From NCBI GenBank assembly GCA_014382705.1, contig JACNJE010000109.1:17364-67816 (forward strand): DNA of 50,453 nucleotides, written 5' to 3'. Under the pieces are notes generated by a model that was not told the DNA's origin, made no database searches, and was given only the letters and a program-made list of their open reading frames with translations. The position numbers and the translations under genes were made by a program. Source of the DNA: Verrucomicrobiota bacterium (GTDB taxonomy: Bacteria; Verrucomicrobiota; Verrucomicrobiia; Limisphaerales; UBA1096). The first letter of the stretch is position 1. Each line of letters starts with the position of its first letter. This document shows positions 45,401-50,453 of the stretch, one piece after another.

Positions 45401-48118
45401 TTGGCCAAGGTGCAGGCGGCGGACTCGGGCGTTTATCATCTTGTTGCGTCCAACTCCGGCGGCACGGCAAAAAGCAAAATCGCCGGACTGGTGGTGGTGC
45501 TGCCGCCCGAGATTACGCAGTTGACCGAATCCCTGTCCGTGATGGAGCGGGACAGCGTTGAGTTGAGTGTCGCGGCGGTCGGCAGCGAGCCGTTGGCCTA
45601 CCAGTGGAGCCGGGATGGTGTGGAGCTTGAAGGAGCAACCGCCCCGACGCTGTCCCTGATCCGGGTGGCCCCCGCCGCTGCGGGGGATTATACGGTGGTG
45701 GCACGCAACGCCGCCGGCCAGATGGAGTCGAATGCGATCACGGTGGACGTCGTTGAGCCGATCAGGATCGTGACGCAGCCGGAGGGGGCGAACGCCACTC
45801 TTGAGGACACCGTGACACTGCGCGTGGTGGCGGAGGGAACCGAGCCGATCAATTATTTCTGGCTGCACAACGGCAGGCCGGTTGAGGGCGGCAGGCAAAG
45901 CACGCTGACGTTGACTGAACTGGAGGCCGGGGATGCCGGGGAATACGTCGTCATGGTCAGCAATATTGGCGGCCAGGCAACAAGCGAGACGGCGCACCTT
46001 TCGGTGGAACTGCCCGAGGGAGCCTACTTGGTGGAGGACTTTGACGGCCTGACGCTGGGCCCGTGGAACTCGGGGGATGATCCGGTCGGGGACGGCAGCG
46101 ACTGGACTGCGACGCCCCCTGCCGGCTGGACCGCGGAGCGGGGCGCGGGCCACGAACCGGCCGCCTCTGTCGAGTTTGACGGCTGGACATTTGTGGATCC
46201 GGTTTCCTGGCAAAAGACCGCCGGCCCGGAGCGGGACCAATTCACCAAGGGCAGCGGCGTGATCGCCGTCGCCGACTCGGCCCACACCGGCGGCGAGTCG
46301 GATGCCAAGTTCAGCGCAACCATGGCAACGCCCACGATTGACATCGCCGGAGCGGAGGCCGGTTCGCTCGTCCTGACTTACGACTCCAGTTGGCGTGAGG
46401 CGCAGCGAAAGCGGGTGTTCGCCGCTTTTGAGGAGGATTTCGAGGGGGATGACGTGGGCGAAGGGGTCACCATCGCCGGCACGGCAGTCCAGGCTCTGCA
46501 ATACGTGAGAACCGGGGGCGCTTGGCCGTGGCTGAAACTCAACGGCATCCTCAAGGTGACCGACGCCGTCTATTCGCAGAGCGGCGGCATGCTGATCAAT
46601 GATTTTTCCAATGGCGCGGCGTTCAACGAGTTTGAAATCAGCTTCCGATTGTTCATGGGCAGGGGCACGCGTCGGCCGGCGGACGGCCTGAGCGTCAGCA
46701 TCGGCAACGATCTGCCAACCCTGGCCTATCCGGCAGAGGAAGGCGTTTCCGACGCGGCCTTCCGGGTCTGCTTCGACGCTTGGGACTCGGGCGGCGGCGA
46801 GGCACCCGCCATCGAGATTTTCAACGGCAAAAAATCGGTTGCCATCCAGAAGTTTCATGGGCAAACCGCCGCCGCCGATAGCGAGAAATTCGTGACGGAC
46901 GACGGGGATTTCCTGATGATGTGGCACAAGTCGGAATGGACCGACGTCAACATCCGCGTCGCCGACGGCTTGGCAACCGTCAACTTCCGGGGCCACGACG
47001 TGATCCGGGATACGCCGATCGACCTCTCCCCCATTAAAGCCGCACAGTTCCTGTTCGCCGCACGCACCGGCGGCGCCCACCAGAAACATTATATCGATGA
47101 CATCAAGATTCGGCTGTTCGACTCGTCCCGTTCCCGCGTCACCGTAGCGTATGACGACGGCGCGCCGGTCACCCTGCTCGAACTCAACTCCCGGACACCG
47201 ACCGCCTATGATGAAACGGTCTCGCTGAAGCTGAACAATCCTACGGGGGCGCAGACTGCCGTTGTGGCCTGGGATTACCAGGGCCACGACAACTGGTGGG
47301 AGGTCGACAACATCACCGTCGCCACGGACGCCGAGCCGGAGCCGACTCTCGCCGGCTTGGCCACGGACAGGGATCGCTATGTCCTCGGTGAGCCGATCAA
47401 GGTGAGTTTCAATGATGGGCCCGGCAATCAACGGGATTGGATCGGCATCTACCGTCCAGACATGGCGCCCGGCGAGCACGGCAGCCTGGCTTGGGTCTAC
47501 GTCAACGGCAGCCCCACGCCCGGCGACGCCCTCTCCGAAGGCTCCGTGATCTTCACCAACAATCTGCCGGTGGGCAGTTACGTGGCTCGGTACTTTAAAA
47601 ATGACGGATACGGCCAGCTTGCCGATGCGGCGTCGTTCACGGTGGTGATTCCCCCCGGCGTGGCCACCGACAGGCCGCACTACGCCCCGGGCGAACCCGT
47701 CACGGTGCATTTCAACAACGGCCCCGGCGACCCGGCGGACTGGATCAGTCTCATGCCCCTCGGTGAGACCAGCAGCATCGACTGGGCGTATGTCGGCGGC
47801 ACCCGAACCGTTGGCGACGGCTTGGCCAACGGCGGCGTGACCTTCGCCGACGGGCTTCCGGAAGGGGAGTATCGCGTGATATTTCTGGCCAACGACGGCT
47901 ACCGGCAGTTGGCCAAGGCCGAGTTCATCGTCGCCGGGCAGGTCGCGCCGCCCCCGCTTGGCTTCGCGAACAACGGCGACGGCACGATCACGCTGACTTT
48001 CGAGGGCCGACTGCAGACCGCGCCAACCATCAACGGCCCGTGGCAGGACATGGACGCCACAAGCCCCGTGACCCTCCCCACCGACCAGCGGCAACGATTC
48101 ACCCGCTCGGTGAAATAA
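36491..48118 (+). CDS. Giant LamG / Ig-like / lectin-like repeat protein (about 3875 aa)
   Basis: The ATG at 36491 is chosen because a signal peptide follows (M-N-L-R-I-H-F-F-V... G-A-V-A-G). A LamG/concanavalin-like domain comes first (about 29-233), then 27 Ig-like repeats of about 85 residues (to nt 46013). The fourteenth is split by an inserted lectin-like module (nt 40917-42400) that is itself split by a LamG domain. From 46018 a beta-sandwich is likewise split by a second lectin-like module (about 46420-47125). Two copies of a Ca-binding-like D-R-x-x-Y-x-x-G-E-P domain (47350-47940) and a tail ending L-Q-T-A-P-T-I-N-G-P-W... R-F-T-R complete it. Inferred role: cell-surface adhesion to glycans or partner cells. 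No enzymatic motif was seen. Repeats are so similar that slippage or misassembly is possible. Confidence 0.88.
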   Translation: MNLRIHFFVMAFAAGCALFCPGAVAGPHFDQVGLLLPFDGTHGATSTTDVSHSAHSPAFHGNAKISAGRSKFGGTSCYFDGKGDFLTVADSEDWNFGTGDFTIEFWVLRTGVSKYEGILGESAASWNSGAPVIVIYNTKILITEGEFANKTQASTSFIANTWYHVAFSRGGGFMRLFVNGKLEGFAVDNHSYDFNEIRIGRYNVGADYDFGGYLDDLRITKGVARYPSNFALPDAMSGDAVPTITLLTESMTVAEGGSVNLSVTAVGALPLAYQWSKGGVEMSGATQSTLTLADVALSDAGVYSVAVTNSVGAVDSETITVTVLKPAGIDVQPEGGSAILGGDFTLKVVASGTEPISYQWHHKGAILDGETKSTLSLTRLRAADMGSYHVVVSNEGGEETSNSVNLSMLPTITKLTESMTPVKGEDVELSVTAAGTAPLTYQWYHSGTLIEGATSTTLFLTNFQTGDSGDYHVVVTNAEGSVTSDMVALLVPPTITRLTNDVSVIEGDTLKLSVTAVGTPPISYQWSKDDEEIPGAITPELTLAETKASDAGIYTVEVQNASGRIGPFKVTVIVLQPARIVTQPVGGRAYFGEAFAFEVVAEGTEPITYEWYQGGALLGESTGSSLSLADLIESDAGEYHVVVSNERTTDTGETVSFGKETSETVTLTVVVPPENVQLSGSLERGLDQLSATVEVTGDEEEPKTYSWSESGVLAKGDTVVLTATATGSEPFVYEWYHDGSQFDGETVNTLRLAKVQDLESGEYQVVVANEAGSETSEPMTLEVKPAGTIVELAGSVTVVEGEKLEFDVTAAGKEPLTYEWTKDGAVIDGATTTGYIVDNVTQAAVGEYKLAVKREEALLGFAAITVAVAAPPVIVTQPLGGSADLDDTFHFEVAVAGAEPITYEWYHEGEVVGEQSFLQLTDVQAEDAGDYHVVVSNIAGEVSSDTVALELVLPPEITQLSKSREGPTVDLSATAEVTGGEEEPTTYQWEVEGAILEGDNVELTVSLTGTEPISYQWVHGEETVEGGTESTLRLTDVQGVDSGDYYVVVSNKLGTEYSDVITLSVVPPPAVTELAGSITVVEGEGVELSVTAVSNESLTYQWSKGEEAVGGATASALDLGNVEASAEADYRLTVKRDGTLVGSAVITVALAVPPVIVAQPQGGSADLEDTFKFEVVAEGTEPITYEWHHDGEVVGEQRFLQLTDVQAANAGEYHVIVTNIAGEVTSETVVLTVNSPPVITQLTKSREGPAVDLTATAEVTGDEAEPKIFQWSKEGAILEGDNVELTVTLTGSEPISYQWYQGEELIEEGKASTLRLTDVQAEDSGVYRVVVSNQLGTEISEVITLSVVPPPAVTELAETINVLEGEGVELSVTAVSNESPTYQWSMGEEVMVGATAPTLDLGDVKVSSEADYRLAISNAEGLVGLVVITLAMADPPVIVTQPQGGSADAGEAFTFEVVAEGTGLEYEWHKGGTPEVLDEFKADWDDGEEVEGTSLAGATQIKDGSLHITEAANGKSGGFTVSDFTDGGTFTDFEISFRLYMTDSTCCGNGDDTSASHRPADGLSISIGNDLPDTIRLAEEGAGEGIRICFDTWDSGGGEAPAIDVWRGPDSDGPTVYIPLDDIDRDRAVGLVGNPGLIYINGPELGVSALNPNGAGTAVRFDGSKDQALRVKNHPDINITRGPWEERTWEFWFKAEQLPAAGQHQVLYEEGAHVRGISIYLTGTGDASEADLYMMAWNRAETRWGGKLNQRGGEGISTVKTTIKVDEVYHLAFVMDGDPSGNMEGTLAGYLNGKKIGEVSGVHLLYNHSGNIAFGNKWGTTVTHEGNSWGSGGMGFTGVIDDASFYSVALSEEQIVDHFENFGVQDIWPGGMVARQNFNGVTSALEEAKFKDADGDYVWMWTQGEWADVKVLFLDGNLKVNFKGHEVISEKLPPSWKPLEGPEWLFAARTGGANQTHWIDDLKIKIFADAVSTANSALVAEATGSTLPLTELEGEDAGDYYVVVSNIAGEVTSDTATLAVDLPPTVTQLSASSNADGLDLSATAEVAGEEPLTYEWSQNGSFLAGGDIDLVATMSGTEPISYQWVHNDLPIDGAAGNTLRLAKAGVDASGDYHVMASNRLATVTSDTLAIAVVPATTATELAGSVSVYEGETIELSVTASGLSPLAYEWSLGDTILDGATSATLSLSNLEAEAAGDYKLAIRHEDRLVGQATISVIVPAARVVTQPVGGSVGVGGSHTFEVVATGSEPINYRWFHEGTLIEEATGSTLTLEGLTGDDAGGYHVEVTNETLPWGGTDTSATANLVVLIPLAITHLTDSKLEGEGNWQWALQGGTIDLSVTAEGTPPLSYQWTKDGGAIEGATGPGMTLANLEEDDAGLYTVKVSNATEQLESDPFKVVILTATTAQPAKIVLQPEAVSATLGETAELSVYAEGSEPISYQWYFAGEPIEDGTERVLSIPDVQKADAGEYHVVVSNDGYPWGATETSDTAALTIESPPVITKLTESMTVLRGDTIELSVTATGDEPLSYQWSKGGTEVEGATGSNLTLADASQSDAGDYTVTVSNAVSEVVSNVVSVTMPEPVRIVTQPQDVFAVAGASATMTVVVEGSEPIEYYWMHDAKWVDGGRGSTLSLSNLQAKDFGAYNVLVRNATGIVISEPAMLTVMSPPEITQLTESLTLIQGESVELTVTADGHEPLAYQWSKGGEAIDGATAPTLRLAKVAPTAAGDYSVSVSNAAGEAESGVVTVKVIEPVTIVTQPEGATAIVGDTVMLQVVAEGTEPITYYWYHDGERVDGATESTLRLAKVQAADSGSYNVIMQNSGGTAISEIADLIVLLPPEITQLTESLTVIEGESVELTVAALGSEPLAYQWRRGGEAIDGATAPTLRLAKVAPTAAGDYSVIVSNAAGEAESGVVTVKVIEPVTIVTQPKGATAILGDTVTLQVVANGTAPITYAWYHDGERVDGATESTLRLAKVQAADSGVYHLVASNSGGTAKSKIAGLVVVLPPEITQLTESLSVMERDSVELSVAAVGSEPLAYQWSRDGVELEGATAPTLSLIRVAPAAAGDYTVVARNAAGQMESNAITVDVVEPIRIVTQPEGANATLEDTVTLRVVAEGTEPINYFWLHNGRPVEGGRQSTLTLTELEAGDAGEYVVMVSNIGGQATSETAHLSVELPEGAYLVEDFDGLTLGPWNSGDDPVGDGSDWTATPPAGWTAERGAGHEPAASVEFDGWTFVDPVSWQKTAGPERDQFTKGSGVIAVADSAHTGGESDAKFSATMATPTIDIAGAEAGSLVLTYDSSWREAQRKRVFAAFEEDFEGDDVGEGVTIAGTAVQALQYVRTGGAWPWLKLNGILKVTDAVYSQSGGMLINDFSNGAAFNEFEISFRLFMGRGTRRPADGLSVSIGNDLPTLAYPAEEGVSDAAFRVCFDAWDSGGGEAPAIEIFNGKKSVAIQKFHGQTAAADSEKFVTDDGDFLMMWHKSEWTDVNIRVADGLATVNFRGHDVIRDTPIDLSPIKAAQFLFAARTGGAHQKHYIDDIKIRLFDSSRSRVTVAYDDGAPVTLLELNSRTPTAYDETVSLKLNNPTGAQTAVVAWDYQGHDNWWEVDNITVATDAEPEPTLAGLATDRDRYVLGEPIKVSFNDGPGNQRDWIGIYRPDMAPGEHGSLAWVYVNGSPTPGDALSEGSVIFTNNLPVGSYVARYFKNDGYGQLADAASFTVVIPPGVATDRPHYAPGEPVTVHFNNGPGDPADWISLMPLGETSSIDWAYVGGTRTVGDGLANGGVTFADGLPEGEYRVIFLANDGYRQLAKAEFIVAGQVAPPPLGFANNGDGTITLTFEGRLQTAPTINGPWQDMDATSPVTLPTDQRQRFTRSVK
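38219..41638 (+). repeat. Higher-order repeat of three Ig domains, 846-base period
   Basis: Units opening with P-V-I-V-x-Q-P start at 39101, 39947 and 40793, exactly 846 bases apart; a first, 882-base unit starts at about 38219. Each has a plain Ig, a doubled half-Ig unit and an x-E-L-A-x-S-I-x-V-x-E-G-E-G Ig. The fourth is interrupted by the lectin/LamG insertion, so its end here is nominal. Confidence 0.75.
44486..46013 (+). repeat. Tandem 510-base (two-Ig) duplications
   Basis: Units opening P-P-E-I-T-Q-L-T-E-S-L start at 44486, 44996 and 45506. Between about 44594-44800 and 45104-45310 the DNA is nearly identical. TTGGCCAA recurs at 44636, 44891, 45146 and 45401, exactly 255 bases apart, always read R-L-A-K-V. 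Confidence 0.85.
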
Positions 48119-48122
48119 CCCC

Positions 48123-48136
48123 CGCTTGGCCAAGCG
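48123..48136. repeat. Perfect palindrome between convergent genes
   Basis: Five bases after the giant gene and 36 bases after the stop of the minus-strand DUF1080 fusion, so it could serve both 3' ends. Confidence 0.9.
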
Positions 48137-48172
48137 CTGTTGACCCGCCCGGACATGCAAATATCTGGAGGA

Positions 48173-50308
48173 TCAAAACTCGATCGGATTGGCGTACAAC
48201 ACCCCGATCTTGACCCGTTTCACCTTCCGTGCCGGGCCGAACTCGAATGAAACCGTTTCGCCCACGGAACCAAAGTCAAATCCCCTGAATTGTCGGTTGA
48301 TCCTGAAGGTGGTGCCTGAAATGTGCTCCAGCGGAATCAGTGATTTTTTGGGGTTGGGAGTGTTCGGGTTGATCATTGCCATCGCCCCGTCGAGGAACAG
48401 GATGTGGCTGTCCTCCCACGGCATTTGATATGTGCCGACCAGAGTCTTCCATTCCGGCCGGATCGGCTGGCTCGCATCGTTTTCAGCGGCTTCGTTGATC
48501 GCCGGCACGATCCAGTCAAATATCCGGTCGGTAACGCTCCATGGAGAACCGGGATAGACGGCTGAGTCCAGCGAATTGGCAAAGACAATCACCCCGATGT
48601 TTTCCCTTGAGCTGATGTTGGTCGAGGTCCGGTAGCCGGGATAGCCTCCGCCGTGCCCGATCAGTTCGCGCGCGTCGGTGTGCGTGATGTCGAAGCCAAG
48701 GCCTCTCGCGTGCTTCCAGTCGCCGACCACCCAGTGGGGTCGTTGCATTTCCTTAAGCGTCCGTTGGGCGAGCAGTTCCCGGCCGCCAGATTTCCTCAAC
48801 CGCAACTGCCACGACACAAACTTGGCCATGTCGTTGACGGACGAAGTCACGCCCGTTGCGGCTGCCATACCCCGGGCGTCGATGAACGGGAAGGCCTCCC
48901 GGCTCCCGTCCGGCATGCGCCTGCCGTAACCGGTGGCCAGCTTGGTCTTTTGCCCGTCGGAAAACACCACCGACGAACCCGCCATGCCCAGCGGAGCCAT
49001 GATCTCGCCCTCCACATACTCGGCAAAAGTCTGGCCGGTCTTCCGCTCAATGATCTCCCCGAGCAGGGCATACGCAAGGTTCGAGTACTTGAACAGGCTG
49101 TCGCTTGGCAGGACGGTTTTCTGGCGATTCAGCCGCTCAAAAATCTCCTTCCGGTCCGGGAACTTGAAGTCGAGCCAGTAGGCCGATCCCGCCTCGCGGG
49201 GCAGCCCGGAACTGTGCGTCAGTAGGTGCCGGATCGTGATCGGGTGGGCCTCCGGGTGGGAGATCGTGATGTTGAAGTCGGACAGGTGTTGCTTGACGGG
49301 ATCGTCCAGCTTCAGCTTGCCCTGATCCCGCAACTGCAGGATGCCAATCGCCGCGAACAACTTGGAGTGCGAGGCGATGCGGTACAGAGTGTCCGGCGTG
49401 GTCGGCGTTTTTGTCTCGAGATTTGAATGACCAAATCCCTTGGCGTAAATCAGTTCCTGATTTTCAACAATCCCAATGCTCAGCCCCGGCAAACCGGCAT
49501 AGGCCATTCGGGCCTTGATCCAGATTTCCAGCAAATCCAGGTGCTGTCCGACATGGGGATGCAGGGCGATGCCTTTTCGTTCCGCCAATGCCTTCCCGGC
49601 CTTTTTCTTTTTGCCTTTCGGCAGGCCGGCCTTCTCCCAGGTGGGCGCGTTGGGGGTGGGGGGCAGGGTCTCGATGGTCACATCCTTGAACTGCACCACC
49701 GTCTTGCCGTTGCCGTGGATCTGCAGGCCGATCCGCCCGTCCTGCGGGATGTCCGGCTCCGCCTCCGTGAAGTCGAGCGCGGCCACGCCGTTGATCCACG
49801 AGCGGATGCGCTTGCCCTCGGCGCGGATGCGGTAGTCGTTCCAGCCGTCCGGCTTGACGGCGCGGCGGACCGCCTCCGCGTCGATCAATTCGCCGATCAC
49901 CTTGCGGCGGCGCGACTCGTCATACAGTTTGCCCCACCAGCCCGGGCCGGCGTCCGCTTGGTAGCCGATCATCTCGTGGCTGCCGGGAATCCGTACGCTG
50001 CGAATCTGGATGCCGGAATTGACAAAGCCCTCCGTCCCGGTGATGCGGATCTTCAGCCGCAACTCGAAATTGTGAAACGACCGAGTCGAAGCGAGGAAGG
50101 AATTGTGCGGCACCTTCTCCGTCAGCGAGCCGGCGGTGATGACGCCGTCCTCCACCCGCCAAAGCTGCCGCTCGCCCTCGAGCACCTCCCATCCCTTAAG
50201 TGATTTGCCGTCAAAAAGCGGCTTGTGCGAATCGTTGCCGCTCGCCTCCGGGGCAGCGAGCCACCCCAGTGCAAGGACTCCCATGGTTGCGGTCAGTCGT
50301 TTTTTCAT
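48173..50308 (-). CDS. DUF1080 domain fused to a serine beta-lactamase-like hydrolase
   Basis: 711 residues. Signal peptide to about 24 (P-E-A-S-G). DUF1080 (3-keto-disaccharide hydrolase fold, LamG-like) spans about 28-215: F-D-G-K-S-L-K-G-W-E, L-R-L-K-I-R... N-S-G-I-Q-I-R, W-N-D-Y-R-I. A lysine-rich linker (about 228-246) leads to a class C beta-lactamase/DD-peptidase-like domain (about 255-610) with catalytic S-H-S-K (Ser 313, S-x-x-K), Y-S-N (Tyr 408) and G-H-G-G-G (His 552). The C-terminal 100 residues form a beta-rich domain. The hydrolase domain is probably an esterase or peptidase, not an antibiotic-resistance enzyme. Its ATG overlaps the stop of the ankyrin gene (ATGA), suggesting coupled translation. 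The combination of the two domains is uncommon to my knowledge. Confidence 0.88.
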   Translation of the reverse strand: MKKRLTATMGVLALGWLAAPEASGNDSHKPLFDGKSLKGWEVLEGERQLWRVEDGVITAGSLTEKVPHNSFLASTRSFHNFELRLKIRITGTEGFVNSGIQIRSVRIPGSHEMIGYQADAGPGWWGKLYDESRRRKVIGELIDAEAVRRAVKPDGWNDYRIRAEGKRIRSWINGVAALDFTEAEPDIPQDGRIGLQIHGNGKTVVQFKDVTIETLPPTPNAPTWEKAGLPKGKKKKAGKALAERKGIALHPHVGQHLDLLEIWIKARMAYAGLPGLSIGIVENQELIYAKGFGHSNLETKTPTTPDTLYRIASHSKLFAAIGILQLRDQGKLKLDDPVKQHLSDFNITISHPEAHPITIRHLLTHSSGLPREAGSAYWLDFKFPDRKEIFERLNRQKTVLPSDSLFKYSNLAYALLGEIIERKTGQTFAEYVEGEIMAPLGMAGSSVVFSDGQKTKLATGYGRRMPDGSREAFPFIDARGMAAATGVTSSVNDMAKFVSWQLRLRKSGGRELLAQRTLKEMQRPHWVVGDWKHARGLGFDITHTDARELIGHGGGYPGYRTSTNISSRENIGVIVFANSLDSAVYPGSPWSVTDRIFDWIVPAINEAAENDASQPIRPEWKTLVGTYQMPWEDSHILFLDGAMAMINPNTPNPKKSLIPLEHISGTTFRINRQFRGFDFGSVGETVSFEFGPARKVKRVKIGVLYANPIEF

Positions 50309-50453
50309 TTGCCTATAGTTTTTAATTCCTTACCCGTTTTGGCTCCGTGTTTGCGCAGAAAAACAATAGTCTCATCATTATTTGAACTTCCATTCGAAAT
50401 AGCGAAATCAATGGGGGTTTCTCCTTTTTCATCCCTGATATTTAATTTCGCCC
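50305..50453 (-). CDS. Ankyrin-repeat protein, C-terminal end (truncated by window)
   Basis: Only the last 49 codons are present; the gene continues past the window edge. They read A-K-L-N-I-R-D-E-K-G-E-T-P-I-D-F-A-I-S-N-G, a standard ankyrin repeat, followed by F-L-R-K-H-G-A-K-T-G-K-E-L-K. The tail closely resembles the end of the ankyrin lipoprotein at 21811. The DNA is AT-rich compared with the downstream gene, with which it overlaps by four bases. Confidence 0.85.
   Translation of the reverse strand, partial: AKLNIRDEKGETPIDFAISNGSSNNDETIVFLRKHGAKTGKELKTIGK

Noticed and set aside
44486..46013. Regularly spaced repeats as a CRISPR array
   Set aside because: The 255/510-base period lies inside a coding frame and matches Ig domains; there are no short repeats with unique spacers.
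45218..48160. A 980-codon minus-strand open frame opposite the giant gene's 3' end
   Set aside because: Mirrors the Ig repeats in antisense and has no independent support.
48173..50308. An antibiotic-resistance beta-lactamase
   Set aside because: The domain is the broad serine-hydrolase type fused to DUF1080 in an exported glycan-type context; nothing supports drug resistance.

Overview
The window is GC-rich bacterial DNA with the gene content of the PVC group, most likely Verrucomicrobiota (possibly Planctomycetota). The signs are two DUF1501 / DUF1549-DUF1553 cytochrome pairs, a TIGR02604-type dehydrogenase with a C-terminal haem domain, Cys-type sulfatases, DUF1080, PQQ-propeller proteins and two giant Ig-repeat surface proteins. 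No rRNA, tRNA or CRISPR array was seen.

Layout. 1-4940 is the 3' part of a giant Ig/cadherin-like surface protein. It is followed by a sulfatase (5020-6423) that meets an alpha/beta hydrolase (6420-7586, minus) tail to tail. Next on the minus strand is a pair sharing an N-terminal zinc ribbon: an ankyrin protein (9197-9874) and a PQQ-propeller protein (7648-9168). A decayed 5' copy of a DUF1501 gene (10046-10306) and a mobile-element relic (10519-10626) precede a tight plus-strand operon: DUF1501, DUF1549/1553, sulfatase, TIGR02604 dehydrogenase-cytochrome (10695-19337). A HigBA toxin-antitoxin locus (19559-20146) lies between two copies of an intergenic repeat. 20322-25896 (minus) holds purC, rsfS, an ankyrin lipoprotein, a Gfo/Idh oxidoreductase, a phytanoyl-CoA dioxygenase-like protein and a secretin-N-domain-like protein. 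A second cytochrome/DUF1501 pair (26079-29769), an HU-like protein, an ABC-F ATPase, prfC, a small excisionase-like HTH protein, cutA and a secreted PQQ protein follow. 36491-48118 is a second giant Ig protein (about 3875 aa), and the window ends with a DUF1080-serine hydrolase fusion overlapping a truncated ankyrin gene.

The most unusual signal is a short palindrome, CGCTTGGCCAAGCG, scattered through the whole window. By eye I find about 54 copies of the core TTGGCCAA (under one expected at about 60% GC) and 15 perfect 14-mers. It lies inside genes, where it is read mostly as Leu-Ala-Lys or Leu-Gly-Gln-Ala and almost never as Trp-Pro-Ser. It falls on the signal-peptide cleavage site of four secreted proteins. 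Between genes it sits just after stop codons, sometimes doubled into a longer palindrome. Two paralogous DUF1501 N-termini differ by a 21-bp segment that carries it. It resembles HIP1 of cyanobacteria or DNA uptake sequences in behaviour, but I know of no description of this motif.

Functionally the window suggests a surface- and periplasm-oriented heterotroph. Sulfatases, secreted hydrolases and cytochrome-linked dehydrogenases would act on sulfated or complex glycans, and giant Ig/LamG/lectin-like proteins would act in adhesion. A few housekeeping genes (purC, rsfS, prfC, ABC-F, cutA, HU) are interspersed. Assignments rest on motif and family recognition by eye, without database searches.
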